From Flavobacterium sp. 9R (GTDB lineage: Bacteria > Bacteroidota > Bacteroidia > Flavobacteriales > Flavobacteriaceae): a DNA stretch of 64,000 nucleotides. A model generated the notes under the pieces. It had not been told where the DNA came from. It did no database searches and was given only the letters and a program-made list of their open reading frames with translations. The stretch is taken from assembly GCF_902506345.1 (NCBI RefSeq), contig NZ_LR733428.1:17555-81554 (forward strand), in the 5' to 3' direction. Each line of letters begins with the position of its first letter. The first letter of the stretch is position 1. Made by a program: the position numbers and the translations under genes. Below are positions 28,283 through 37,364 of this stretch, in pieces.

Positions 28283-29797
28283 TTAATTTAACGTTAACAA
28301 ATCATCTTCGATATGAAAACTGTCAAGAAACAAAATGGTTTTTTCAATATCGTAATGCAATATTCTATCTTCGCTTACAAAAGGAACTTCTTGTCTATAG
28401 GAAGCTAAAAACATTTCTATAAATTCACTTGACTGCAAAGGTCTTCTGAATTCAATAGCTTGTGAAGCATTCATCAATTCAATTGCCAAAATTCGTTCTA
28501 AATTATCTAGCACTTTCAAACATTTTGTAGCTCCATTAGCCCCCATACTTACATGGTCTTCCTGACCATTGCTAGAAACAATACTATCAACACTTGAAGG
28601 AGTAGCCAATTGCTTGTTTTGACTTGCAATACTTGCAGCCGTGTATTGTGGAATCATAAAACCAGAATTTAATCCTGGATTGTCAACCAAAAAGGCTGGA
28701 AGATTTCGCAAGCCTGAAATTAATTGATAAGTTCTCCTTTCTGAAATACTTCCTAACTCAGCCAATGCAATCGCCATAAAATCTAAAGCCAAAGCCAAAG
28801 GTTGTCCATGAAAATTACCACCAGAAATGATTTGGTCACTTTCTATAAAAATATTTGGGTTATCAGTAACAGAATTTATCTCAGTTTTAAAAACTTTCTT
28901 CACATATTCCATAGCATCTTTTGACGCTCCATGCACTTGTGGGATACAACGAAAGGAATAAGGGTCTTGCACATGCGATTTGGTTTGTTCAATAATCTGA
29001 CTACCTTCTAAGAATTCATTTATACGTTGTGCTGTTACAATTTGACCTTTGTGTGGTCGAATATAATGTATCAATTCATTAAACGGTTCAATTCGTCCAT
29101 CAAAAGCTTCAAGAGAAATCGCTCCTATCAAATCAGCGAAATAAGATAATTTATATCCTTTTATAAGAATGTGCGCGCCATAAGCAGCCATAAATTGTGT
29201 CCCATTTAACAAAGCCAAACCTTCTTTGGACTGCAAAACAATTGGCTCCCATTGAAACTTTGTCATTATCTCAGACGAGTTCCTTTTTTTTCCTTCAAAA
29301 TACACTTCACCTTCACCAATTAAAGGCAATGACAAATGTGCTAAAGGTGCCAAATCTCCTGATGCTCCAAGAGATCCCAATGTATATACAACAGGATAGA
29401 TTCCATTATTGTAAAAATCAACCAAGCGCTCAACCGTTTGCAATTGCACTCCAGAGTGACCATAGCTTAATGATTGAATCTTCAATAACAACATCAATTG
29501 AACAATAGCAGTCGGAACTTCTTCACCAGTGCCACAAGCATGCGATTTAACTAAATTCTCCTGTAACTTCGATAAATTTTCATTCGAAATTTTCACATTA
29601 CACAAAGAACCAAAACCCGTATTTATGCCATAAATAGGTTCGTTATGAGTGGCCATTTTTTTATCCAAGAAATCCCTACATTTCTGAATATTTACTTTAG
29701 CTTCTTCAGAGAGGGCAATGGTCTTTTGAAAGGTAATAATCTCTTGTAATGCTTCAAAAGTAAGGAGTTCGGTAGAAATATAATGCGTATTATCCAT
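28283..29797 (-). CDS. hutH: Histidine ammonia-lyase (HutH-type aromatic amino acid lyase)
   Basis: A 504-residue lyase that removes ammonia from L-histidine to give urocanate. The self-cyclising tripeptide that forms the MIO cofactor, A145-S146-G147, lies in GSLGASGDLAPLAH. The early catalytic tyrosine motif YGINTGFG and the downstream NPNIF and VSMGANGATKC segments are conserved. Tyrosine or phenylalanine lyase activity cannot be excluded by motif alone, but length and overall pattern fit HutH. No other hut genes adjoin it, so it is not in a complete histidine-degradation operon here. Confidence 0.9.
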   Translation of the reverse strand: MDNTHYISTELLTFEALQEIITFQKTIALSEEAKVNIQKCRDFLDKKMATHNEPIYGINTGFGSLCNVKISNENLSKLQENLVKSHACGTGEEVPTAIVQLMLLLKIQSLSYGHSGVQLQTVERLVDFYNNGIYPVVYTLGSLGASGDLAPLAHLSLPLIGEGEVYFEGKKRNSSEIMTKFQWEPIVLQSKEGLALLNGTQFMAAYGAHILIKGYKLSYFADLIGAISLEAFDGRIEPFNELIHYIRPHKGQIVTAQRINEFLEGSQIIEQTKSHVQDPYSFRCIPQVHGASKDAMEYVKKVFKTEINSVTDNPNIFIESDQIISGGNFHGQPLALALDFMAIALAELGSISERRTYQLISGLRNLPAFLVDNPGLNSGFMIPQYTAASIASQNKQLATPSSVDSIVSSNGQEDHVSMGANGATKCLKVLDNLERILAIELMNASQAIEFRRPLQSSEFIEMFLASYRQEVPFVSEDRILHYDIEKTILFLDSFHIEDDLLTLN

Positions 29798-30178
29798 TTT
29801 AAGAATCGTTTAAGCTCCAAAATTGAATAAATTCACATTAAAAACCAACTGAAAATAGAAATAATTTAAAAAAATATACCACTCTAACTATTTAAAAAAG
29901 TATAATAATCTGTAGCTTGAATACATTATCATTATTATCAACATTTTTACTAAGTCATTCTATAATTATGGAGCTTCTTTTACAAAAAACAACCTTAAAA
30001 CAAATAAAAATAAATAATAAAAAAAGTAAACCCTATCGGATAACTATGTTAAACAAAGCAAAAATCATAATCATTCTCAAGTAAAAATAAATTATATGTA
30101 ATTTTATGAATTATGATTCGATATTTTTAAAATATTCGTAAAAAGACTAAACAGTTCCAAATCTTTACAAAAAAACTG
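29798..30178. other. AT-rich intergenic region between hutH and the thr leader
   Basis: A divergent intergenic stretch of about 380 bases, very AT-rich. No coding frame, repeat or strong hairpin stood out. The hutH promoter should lie here, but no clear minus-strand TAnnTTTG was found. Confidence 0.6.
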
Positions 30179-30186
30179 TACTTTTG
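30179..30186 (+). promoter_or_regulatory. Candidate -7 element of the threonine operon leader
   Basis: TACTTTTG matches TAnnTTTG and lies 10 bases before the leader-peptide ATG, so the transcript would start within a few bases of the leader start codon. The -33 element is not obvious. Confidence 0.5.
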
Positions 30187-30196
30187 AAAAATCAAA

Positions 30197-30298
30197 ATGG
30201 AAAATAAAAACAGCACATACACACTACTAATGACAACGCCAACTGGGGTTGCATTTGCTGTTACTACTTCTACAACTACAACCACTACTACCCTTTAG
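30197..30298 (+). CDS. thrL: Threonine operon leader peptide (attenuator peptide)
   Basis: A 33-codon open frame with ATG start and TAG stop that ends 106 bases before thrA. Fourteen of its 33 residues are threonine. Residues 23-32 are threonine except for one serine, forming a near-continuous run just before the last leucine and stop. It contains no isoleucine, unlike the enterobacterial thrL. The composition, size and position directly before the threonine biosynthesis operon are what a ribosome-mediated attenuation leader needs: slow translation of the Thr codons when charged tRNA-Thr is scarce would favour read-through. Conservation in relatives was not tested. Confidence 0.82.
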   Translation: MENKNSTYTLLMTTPTGVAFAVTTSTTTTTTTL

Positions 30299-30335
30299 GG
30301 GTATACTTTATTACATATCATCCGATTTTATTCCA

Positions 30336-30362
30336 TCTATTTTATTTAGAAAATAGACTTTT
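30336..30362 (+). promoter_or_regulatory. Possible attenuator hairpin between thrL and thrA
   Basis: An 8-base AT-rich stem (TCTATTTT / AAAATAGA) with a 6-base loop, followed by CTTTT. It is located 38-64 bases after the leader stop. The stem is weak for a terminator, so its role as the attenuator is an inference from position. Confidence 0.4.
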
Positions 30363-30404
30363 GGGAGGCAGCAAACTTTAGCATTCAATTAAACAAAATA
30401 TACA

Positions 30405-32852
30405 ATGAGAGTATTAAAATTTGGCGGAACTTCAGTAGCCAATGCAGATAATATAAAACTAGTAATTGCGATAATAACTAAAAAAGCAGAAAAAGAACCA
30501 CTAGCAGTAGTCGTTTCCGCCTTGAGCAAAGTCACAGATTTACTACAACTAGCCGCCCATAAAGCTGCTAATAATGACGAAAACTTTAGAGAAATTGTTC
30601 TAGAAATAGAAAAAAAACACCTAGACACCTTAAAACAATTAATTCCAGTAAGCGAACAAAGTGCTTTATTGAGTCACATCAAGCGCATTATTAATCATTT
30701 AGAAACATTGTTGGATGGTTGTTTCTTATTGGGTGAATTATCCCCGAGAACAGCCGATACCATTTTAAGTTTTGGTGAATTATTATCTTCATTTATCATA
30801 GCCGAAGCTTTGAAACAAAACCCAAAAAGCACCAATTACAAAGACAGTCGCGAACTCATTAAAACCAACGCAACTTTTGGAAAAGCAAGCGTGAATTTTG
30901 AAGTAAGCAATCGTCTTATACAGGATTACTTTACAACAAATACTTCTAAAGTAGTACTCCTTCCTGGTTTCATTGGAGCAACTGAGGATGGAATCACTAC
31001 TACTCTTGGACGTGGAGGCTCAGATTATTCGGCAGCAATTCTTGCTAGTGCATTAGCAGTTGACGAGCTAGAAATTTGGACAGATGTAAACGGAATGTAT
31101 ACTGCTAATCCTAAATTGGTAAAACAAGCACAACCTATTGCCACTATCTCTTATCAAGAAGCTATGGAGTTGTCTCATTTTGGGGCTAAAGTTTTATATC
31201 CGCCTACCATTCAGCCAGTACTAAGAAAAAACATTCCAATACTTATTAAAAACACTTTTGAGCCCCAAGCAGAAGGAACTTTTATTTCGAATACAATTGC
31301 TGCTAATGGTTCACCTGTAAAAGGAATCAGTCATATCGATAACATCACTCTTATTACTCTCGAAGGTTCTGGAATGATTGGTGTAGCGGGTTCCTCAAAA
31401 CGTCTTTTTGAAGTACTTTCGAATGAAAGTATCAATGTTATCTTCATCACACAAGCTTCTTCAGAACATTCGATTTGTATTGGTATTTTGAATTCTGATG
31501 CAGAAAATGCAGAAATCGCCATCAACAAAGCGTTTGAAATTGAAATTACTCAAAACAAAGTCGAACCTTGTATCGTTGAGAAAAACCTTTGTATTATTGC
31601 TTTAGTAGGCGAAAACATGAAGAACCATCAAGGGCTCAGCGGACGTATGTTTAGTACACTTGGAAAAAACAATGTCAATATTCGAGCCATTGCGCAAGGG
31701 GCTTCAGAGAGAAATATATCTGTGGTTATCAATGAAAGAGATGTCAAAAAAGCCTTGAATACTTTGCACGAAAATTTCTTTGAAGAAAACACCAAACAAC
31801 TCAACTTATTTGTGATGGGCGTGGGTAATGTAGGTGAAAAATTTATGGAACAAATTCACCAACAAAAGAAATTCCTAAAAGAAAATCTAAAAATCAATTT
31901 GCGTTTAATAGCTGTTTCTAATTCTAGAAACATGTATTTTGATGAAGATGGTATGCCGCTCAAAGAGTGGTCATCACTTTTAGCAAATGGTGAACCTGCA
32001 AATGCCGAGGCTTTTATTTCCAAAGTAAAAGAACTCAATTTACGCAATAGTATATTTGTCGACATTACTGCCAATGAAAGTGTGTCTAAGCTTTATGAAC
32101 AATTTTTAAGACAAAACGTAGCAGTAGTGACTTGCAACAAAATTGCATGTTCATCGGCATATGCCAATTATCAAAACCTTAAAAATCTATCTCGAAAATA
32201 CAATGCTCCTTTCTTATTCGAAACCAATGTAGGTGCAGGTTTACCAATAATTGACACAGTCAAAAACCTAATTGCATCAGGAGACAAAGTGCACAAAATT
32301 CAAGCGGTTTTATCCGGAAGTTTGAATTTTATCTTTAATAAGTTCGGTCCAAATTATTCTTTTCACGATGTTGTAAAAGAAGCAGGCGTTCAAGGATTCA
32401 CAGAACCTGACCCAAAAATCGATTTGAGCGGAGTTGATGTAGCAAGAAAGATTTTAATCCTTATTAGAGAAAGCGGTTATCAAATGGAAATTGAAAATAT
32501 AGAGAACCTTTCTTTTTTACCAGATGAATGTATGAAGACAACTAACAATGAAGATTTTTTCAAATCACTCCTTACAAATGCCTCACATTTTGAGGAATTA
32601 TTAAAAGAAGCTAACGAAAAAGAATCCCGTCTCAAATTTGTTGCCCAATTCGAAAACGGCAAAGCCAATGTCGGATTACAATTCATCGCCAAAGATCATC
32701 CGTTTTATAACTTAGAAGGAAAAGACAACATTGTGTTATTCTACACCGATCGCTATGTAGACCAACCTTTATTGATTAAGGGTGCTGGTGCAGGAGCAGC
32801 TGTTACTGCTTCAGGAATTTTTGCCGATGTAATTCGTATTGGAAATGTGTAA
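30405..32852 (+). CDS. thrA: Bifunctional aspartate kinase / homoserine dehydrogenase (ThrA)
   Basis: An 815-residue fusion that catalyses the first and third steps from aspartate to threonine and methionine. Residues 1-~290 are the aspartate kinase (KFGGTSVANADNI at the N-terminus, TTLGRGGSDYSAAI near 203, ELSHFGAKVLYPPT near 260). Residues ~300-455 hold two ACT regulatory domains, the usual site of threonine feedback. From ~465 the homoserine dehydrogenase begins with the NAD(P) loop GVGNVGEKF; SGSLNFIFNKF and DPKIDLSGVDVARK are its active-site segments. It is the first enzyme gene of the thrABC operon and lies behind the Thr-rich leader. Confidence 0.95.
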   Translation: MRVLKFGGTSVANADNIKLVIAIITKKAEKEPLAVVVSALSKVTDLLQLAAHKAANNDENFREIVLEIEKKHLDTLKQLIPVSEQSALLSHIKRIINHLETLLDGCFLLGELSPRTADTILSFGELLSSFIIAEALKQNPKSTNYKDSRELIKTNATFGKASVNFEVSNRLIQDYFTTNTSKVVLLPGFIGATEDGITTTLGRGGSDYSAAILASALAVDELEIWTDVNGMYTANPKLVKQAQPIATISYQEAMELSHFGAKVLYPPTIQPVLRKNIPILIKNTFEPQAEGTFISNTIAANGSPVKGISHIDNITLITLEGSGMIGVAGSSKRLFEVLSNESINVIFITQASSEHSICIGILNSDAENAEIAINKAFEIEITQNKVEPCIVEKNLCIIALVGENMKNHQGLSGRMFSTLGKNNVNIRAIAQGASERNISVVINERDVKKALNTLHENFFEENTKQLNLFVMGVGNVGEKFMEQIHQQKKFLKENLKINLRLIAVSNSRNMYFDEDGMPLKEWSSLLANGEPANAEAFISKVKELNLRNSIFVDITANESVSKLYEQFLRQNVAVVTCNKIACSSAYANYQNLKNLSRKYNAPFLFETNVGAGLPIIDTVKNLIASGDKVHKIQAVLSGSLNFIFNKFGPNYSFHDVVKEAGVQGFTEPDPKIDLSGVDVARKILILIRESGYQMEIENIENLSFLPDECMKTTNNEDFFKSLLTNASHFEELLKEANEKESRLKFVAQFENGKANVGLQFIAKDHPFYNLEGKDNIVLFYTDRYVDQPLLIKGAGAGAAVTASGIFADVIRIGNV

Positions 32853-32949
32853 AAAGAGTTACTGAGACACTAAGTTCCTTAGCCTCTAAGACAATTCAAA
32901 CTTAGAACAATAAAAACTTAGCTACTCAGAAACTAAGAAACTAAAAAAA
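32853..32949 (+). repeat. Short CTTAG/CTAAG repeat cluster between thrA and thrB
   Basis: The 97-base spacer repeats variants of ACTAAG, CTTAG and AACTTAG about seven times in both orientations, giving imperfect hairpin potential. Similar word clusters appear in many flavobacterial intergenic regions. No function is assigned. Confidence 0.45.
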
Positions 32950-33873
32950 ATGAAAGAAATAAAACTATTTTGTCCAGCTACTATTGCTAATCTTTCTTGT
33001 GGATTTGATGTATTGGGCTTGTGTTTGGCCACTGCAGGCGACGAAATGATTGTTCGGACTTCTTCCGAAAAAGGGGTTCGAATTACCAAAATCGTAGGCG
33101 CTGATTTGCCTTTAGAAACCGAGAAAAATGTAGCAGGAGTTGCTGCTTTGGCATTACTAGAAGCTTTTGAAACAGAAATGGGTTTTGAAATCGAAATCTA
33201 CAAAAACATTAAAGCTGGAAGTGGCATTGGAAGCAGCGCCGCAAGTTCTGCTGGAGCCGTTTTCGGAATTAACGAATTGCTTGGAAGGCCTTTTTCACGC
33301 AAAGAATTGGTACAATTTGCAATGCAAGGCGAAAAACTAGCCAGTGGCAATGCACATGCTGACAATGTCGCTCCTTGCCTTTTGGGTGGTTTCACTTTAG
33401 TGAGAAGTTCCAATCCTTTAGACATTATCAAAATCGACAGTCCGACAGAATTATACGCTACGGTAGTTCATCCACAAATTGAACTCAAGACTTCGGATGC
33501 GCGTTCGGTTTTAAAACAAACTGTTTCCCTAAAAAGTGCTATTACTCAATGGGGCAATGTGGGTGGTTTAATCGCTGGTTTGTACACCCAAGATTATGAC
33601 CTTATTGGGCGATCACTCCATGACGAAATCATAGAACCCGTTCGCAGTATGTTGATTCCAGGTTTTGATACCATCAAACAAACTGCCTACGAAAACGGCG
33701 CTTTGGGATCTGGAATTTCAGGTTCTGGCCCTTCAATTTTTGCGTTGAGTAGAGGTGAAAAAACAGCCAAAAAGATTGCCGATGCAATGAGCAAAGTTTA
33801 TGAAGAAATGAATTTGCCCTACGAAATCCACGTGTCGAAAATTAATCCAGATGGAGTTGCTATAATTGCATAG
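32950..33873 (+). CDS. thrB: Homoserine kinase
   Basis: A 307-residue GHMP-family kinase that phosphorylates homoserine with ATP. The ATP loop IKAGSGIGSSAASSAGA lies at about residues 88-104, and the third GHMP motif GSGISGSGPSIFALSRG is near residue 253. Length and motif spacing are standard. It is the second gene of the thr operon. The 97-base gap to thrA contains short repeated words (ACTAAG / CTTAG), and the gap to thrC holds two other repeat words. Confidence 0.95.
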   Translation: MKEIKLFCPATIANLSCGFDVLGLCLATAGDEMIVRTSSEKGVRITKIVGADLPLETEKNVAGVAALALLEAFETEMGFEIEIYKNIKAGSGIGSSAASSAGAVFGINELLGRPFSRKELVQFAMQGEKLASGNAHADNVAPCLLGGFTLVRSSNPLDIIKIDSPTELYATVVHPQIELKTSDARSVLKQTVSLKSAITQWGNVGGLIAGLYTQDYDLIGRSLHDEIIEPVRSMLIPGFDTIKQTAYENGALGSGISGSGPSIFALSRGEKTAKKIADAMSKVYEEMNLPYEIHVSKINPDGVAIIA

Positions 33874-33984
33874 CCCCCTAACCCCCGAAGGGGAATACTA
33901 TTTATTCAAGCAAAACAACACACTAATTACTAATCACTAATTACTGTCAGCTCGAGCGCAGTCGAGAGCGACTATTCACTAAAA
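33874..33984 (+). repeat. Intergenic repeat words between thrB and thrC
   Basis: The spacer contains a small hairpin CCCCTAACCCCCGAAGGGG near 33875-33893, a repeated ACTAATTACTAATCACTAATTACT stretch, and GTCAGCTCGAGCGCAGTCGAGAG-like sequence near 33946-33968. The first and last are intergenic words commonly seen in Bacteroidota. They may form RNA structure inside the thr transcript. Confidence 0.45.
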
Positions 33985-35280
33985 ATGAAATACTACAGTT
34001 TAAATCATAATTCACCCAACGTTTCTTTTGAGGAAGCGGTGGTACAAGGATTGGCCTCTGATAAAGGCTTATATTTTCCGGAATCAATTAGTCCATTAGC
34101 GGCTGACTTTTTTGAAAACATCGAAAAGCTATCTCACGAGGAGATTGCTTTTCAAGCCATTCAGCAATTTGTGGGTGACGAAATTCCAGCCGACACGCTA
34201 CGCCAAATCATAGCCGAAACGCTTTGCTTTGATTTCCCAGTAATCGAAGTCGAACAAGGTATTTATTCGTTAGAATTATTTCACGGCCCAACGATGGCAT
34301 TCAAAGATGTTGGAGCGCGTTTTATGTCGCGTTGCATCGCTTATTTCAACCGAAACGACCCTTCCAAAAAGAACACAGTATTGGTAGCCACTTCTGGAGA
34401 TACAGGAGGCGCCGTAGCGAGTGGTTTTTTGGGCGTGACTGGCGTAGAAGTGGTAATTTTATATCCATCAGGTAAAGTGAGTGACATCCAAGAACGTCAA
34501 TTGACCACTTTGGGACAGAACATCAAAGCACTCGAAGTAGACGGTGTTTTTGACGATTGTCAAGATATGGTTAAAAAAGCATTCTTGGATCCAGATTTGG
34601 CCGATGTTCATTTAACTTCTGCGAATTCCATCAATATTGCGCGTTGGTTACCTCAAATGTTCTACTTTTTCTTTGCTTACAAAGCCTTGAAAAAACATCA
34701 AAAACCCTTGGTCTTTTCGTGTCCGAGCGGAAATTTCGGGAACATTTGCGCAGGCATCATTGCTAAGAAATTAGGCTTACCTATCGAACATTTTGTAGCC
34801 GCGACCAATGCCAATGATACCGTACCGCGTTTCCTAGAAAATGGCGTTTACGACCCAAAACCTTCCATCGCCACGATTTCGAATGCTATGGATGTGGGTA
34901 ATCCGAGTAATTTTGTGCGCATACAAGAAATGTATCAACATGATTTGAAACAATTCGAAAAAGACTTTTCGTCCTACACTTTTAGCGATGCCGCTACACT
35001 CGAGGCTATGAAAACCATCCAAAAGCAAAAAGGCTACATCGCAGAACCACACGGAGCAGTAGGTTATTTAGGATTGAAAAAAGAGTTGCAACACCATCCC
35101 GATGCCTTGGGAATTTTTCTGGAAACCGCCCACCCTATCAAGTTTCTAGACATCGTAGAACCAGCATTAGGCGTGACTTTACCCATTCCGCCACAAATAG
35201 AAAGTGTCTTAAACAAAGAAAAAATAAGCACCAAAATCAAAATATACGAGGAACTGAAAGCATTTTTACAAAATCAATAA
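33985..35280 (+). CDS. thrC: Threonine synthase
   Basis: A 431-residue PLP enzyme that converts O-phosphohomoserine to threonine, the last step of the pathway encoded here. The PLP lysine is in the segment HGPTMAFKDVGARF near residue 106. The phosphate-binding loop ATSGDTGGAVASGF follows at ~130, and HLTSANSINIARWLPQ is near 210. The start YYSLNHNSPNVSFEEAVVQGLASDKGLYFPE is typical of the bacterial class. It ends the operon with a strong terminator. Confidence 0.96.
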   Translation: MKYYSLNHNSPNVSFEEAVVQGLASDKGLYFPESISPLAADFFENIEKLSHEEIAFQAIQQFVGDEIPADTLRQIIAETLCFDFPVIEVEQGIYSLELFHGPTMAFKDVGARFMSRCIAYFNRNDPSKKNTVLVATSGDTGGAVASGFLGVTGVEVVILYPSGKVSDIQERQLTTLGQNIKALEVDGVFDDCQDMVKKAFLDPDLADVHLTSANSINIARWLPQMFYFFFAYKALKKHQKPLVFSCPSGNFGNICAGIIAKKLGLPIEHFVAATNANDTVPRFLENGVYDPKPSIATISNAMDVGNPSNFVRIQEMYQHDLKQFEKDFSSYTFSDAATLEAMKTIQKQKGYIAEPHGAVGYLGLKKELQHHPDALGIFLETAHPIKFLDIVEPALGVTLPIPPQIESVLNKEKISTKIKIYEELKAFLQNQ

Positions 35281-35301
35281 TTCTTCCTCTTCCCTACTCA
35301 T

Positions 35302-35335
35302 AAGCGATTTCTATACAGAAATCGCTTTATTTTTT
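35302..35335 (+). terminator. Rho-independent terminator of the thr operon
   Basis: An 11-base stem AAGCGATTTCT / AGAAATCGCTT with an ATAC loop, followed by TATTTTTT, 21 bases after the thrC stop. Confidence 0.9.
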
Positions 35336-35378
35336 CTATTTTTATAATCAATTAAAAAACAACTAAATACGTTTTAAA

Positions 35379-35837
35379 ATGAAAAATAGATACGGTATTA
35401 CTTTGGTCCTTTTGTTGTTGTTATCTTGCGTAAATCCCTCAACTTCTTCAAACGAGAATCAAAAAATAGTAGAACGCTATTACGAGCTATTTAACAAACA
35501 TCAATGGGAAGAAATGGCTAAAATGTATAGTGAAAAAGCAGCTTTTAAAGATCCGAGTTTAGGAACGGGTGTAGTAGAACAAAGCAGGGCGCAAATCGCA
35601 AAAAAATATGGGGAACTAGAAGCTATTTTTCCAGACGTTCACGACTCGATTGTACAAATTTATCCCTCTGATGCTAATCATATAGTAGTTGAATTCGTTT
35701 CTACAGGAACAGCTCCAGATAACACAAAATTTACCTTACCCATCTGCACCATTTTCACCATCGAAAACGGACTAATTACCAAAGATTTTACCTACTACGA
35801 TAATTTTGAAGAGCCAACTACAAACGAAAAACAATAG
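35379..35837 (+). CDS. SnoaL-like (NTF2-like) lipoprotein
   Basis: A 152-residue protein with a lipoprotein signal (lipobox LLSC, C17), so it is probably anchored in the periplasm or outer membrane. The mature domain is NTF2/SnoaL-like (VERYYELFNKHQWEEMAKMYSEKAAFKDP, closing with TIENGLITKDFTYYDNFEE). The function within this broad fold cannot be assigned. It resembles the unlipidated NTF2-like protein at 25736-26203 in design but not closely in sequence. It converges with the hxlR gene only four bases away. Confidence 0.78.
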   Translation: MKNRYGITLVLLLLLSCVNPSTSSNENQKIVERYYELFNKHQWEEMAKMYSEKAAFKDPSLGTGVVEQSRAQIAKKYGELEAIFPDVHDSIVQIYPSDANHIVVEFVSTGTAPDNTKFTLPICTIFTIENGLITKDFTYYDNFEEPTTNEKQ

Positions 35838-35841
35838 TATT

Positions 35842-36219
35842 TTAACTATTTTTAAATCGCTCGCGAGACGTTTTAATAGATTCCATATTGCTTGATGCCC
35901 ATTGTGCTAGGCTTTCAATATGAGGAACCAAAGACACTCCTAATGGCGTTATTTCATATTCCACTCTTGGTGGAACTTCTGGGTAAACTGTGCGGTGTAC
36001 CAAACCATCGGCTTCTAGTGTTCGTAAGGTAACCGTCAGCATTTTTTGTGAAATATCCGTGCCTATTTCTTTATTAATTGCATTAAAGCGAAGCTTCTTT
36101 TTTTCGCCTAAAATCAACAAGACTAAAACCGACCATTTGTCTCCAAAGCGATCTAAAATCGTTCGAATAGGACAATTCAATAAATTAAAATCTTCTTTTT
36201 TTATTTTTATTTCCTCCAT
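35842..36219 (-). CDS. HxlR family winged-helix transcriptional regulator
   Basis: A 125-residue regulator with the family hallmarks: an N-terminal cysteine in NCPIRTILDRFGDKWSVLVL, and the winged helix with LRFNAINKEI, ISQKMLTVTLRTLEADGLV and RVEYEITPLG. The N-terminal cysteine can serve redox or electrophile sensing in some relatives. It is divergent from an NmrA-like NAD(P)-binding oxidoreductase, a very common arrangement in which HxlR represses the neighbour. Confidence 0.9.
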   Translation of the reverse strand: MEEIKIKKEDFNLLNCPIRTILDRFGDKWSVLVLLILGEKKKLRFNAINKEIGTDISQKMLTVTLRTLEADGLVHRTVYPEVPPRVEYEITPLGVSLVPHIESLAQWASSNMESIKTSRERFKNS

Positions 36220-36349
36220 AAATCATTGATTTTCATTAATAATAACTTTTAAGTTAGTTAAGCACAAAAAAGTACCGTCTTGTATAATCAAACTAACTAA
36301 AAGATATTTGCTCTACAAAAGTAAGTATTAATAATTAAAGAAATAAAAA
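36220..36349. promoter_or_regulatory. Divergent control region between hxlR and the NmrA-like gene
   Basis: A 130-base intergenic region with an imperfect palindrome TACCGTCTTGTA at 36273-36284 and flanking AAGTTAGTTA (36251-36260) and AACTAACTAA (36291-36300) words in opposite orientation. These symmetric words are plausible HxlR operator sites. No direct evidence beyond symmetry and position. Confidence 0.4.
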
Positions 36350-37219
36350 ATGAGTCAACTATTAATTACTGGAGCCACAGGCCAACTAGGAAGTCAAATT
36401 GTATCAGAACTAACAGCAAAATATCCTATTGCTCAACTTTCGGTACTCGCAAGAAGTAGCGAAAAAGGCCTTCCATTTACTGAAAAAGGAATAACCGTAA
36501 AAATCGGGAACTATCAAGATCCATCAAGTCTATTAGAGGCTATGCAAGGAATCGACAGAGTTCTTTTAATCTCATCAAGTGACTTTAATGACCGAATTGG
36601 TCAACATAAAAATGTGATTGATGCCGCAAAAGCTGCCGGAGTACAACATATTTTTTACACTGGAGTTGCAATAAAAGATATCGAAACTTCCCCCTTAAAA
36701 CCGTTACTAGGAGATCATTTTGAAACTGAAGAATACATTAAGCAAAGCGGACTAACTTATACTTTCTTACGCAATAGTTTGTATGCCGATGTGGTGCCAA
36801 TGTTTATTGGAGCCAATACCATCGAAACAGGAGTATTTTTCCCAGCAGGCGAAGGGAAAGTTGCTTTTGCAAACCGAAAAGATTTGGCCAAAGCCATTGC
36901 TAAAATTGTTGCTAAAAGCGAACATGAAAATAAGATTTTCAACCTTACCGGAAGCCAATCGCATTCATTCTCCGAAATTGCTAGCTATTTATCAGAACTC
37001 TCAGGGAAGGAAGTACCCTACATCAGCCCTTCCTCAGCCGATTTTGAAAACGCTCTGAAAGGATTTGGACTTCCAGAGCCCATCATTACTATGTCGGTTC
37101 TTTTTGCTGCTGGTATAAAAAACAATGATTTTGAAGAAGTAGACAGTAGTCTAAAAACAATCATCGATCAGGAACCGACTTCTTTAAAAGCCTTCTTGAA
37201 AGAAGCATATCAATTGTAA
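36350..37219 (+). CDS. NmrA-like NAD(P)-binding SDR oxidoreductase
   Basis: A 289-residue atypical short-chain dehydrogenase of the NmrA/quinone-oxidoreductase-2-like type. The dinucleotide loop is ITGATGQLGSQI at the N-terminus (GxxGxxG pattern), followed by LARSS at ~35 and the TGVAIKD segment at ~103. It lacks the YxxxK of classical SDRs in the usual place, as NmrA-type proteins often do. The closest functional guess is an NAD(P)H quinone reductase induced through the divergent HxlR regulator; the substrate is unknown. Confidence 0.85.
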   Translation: MSQLLITGATGQLGSQIVSELTAKYPIAQLSVLARSSEKGLPFTEKGITVKIGNYQDPSSLLEAMQGIDRVLLISSSDFNDRIGQHKNVIDAAKAAGVQHIFYTGVAIKDIETSPLKPLLGDHFETEEYIKQSGLTYTFLRNSLYADVVPMFIGANTIETGVFFPAGEGKVAFANRKDLAKAIAKIVAKSEHENKIFNLTGSQSHSFSEIASYLSELSGKEVPYISPSSADFENALKGFGLPEPIITMSVLFAAGIKNNDFEEVDSSLKTIIDQEPTSLKAFLKEAYQL

Positions 37220-37230
37220 TTTCAATTTCA

Positions 37231-37260
37231 AAACCTGATGATTAAACATCAGGTTTTTTT
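37231..37260 (+). terminator. Rho-independent terminator after the NmrA-like gene
   Basis: A 10-base stem AAACCTGATG / CATCAGGTTT with a 6-base loop and T run. Confidence 0.9.
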
Positions 37261-37319
37261 ATGGATAAAAATTAGCCTTTTAAAAAATGCGTACACACAA
37301 TAAGACCGATAGAAATCCT

Positions 37320-37327
37320 TATTTTTG
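37320..37327 (+). promoter_or_regulatory. Candidate -7 element of the phzF-like gene
   Basis: TATTTTTG fits TAnnTTTG and lies 37 bases before the ATG. No TTG occurs at the expected -33 position. Confidence 0.35.
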
Positions 37328-37364
37328 GTAAAAAATAAAAAACTATCCCACAACTTATATCCCA

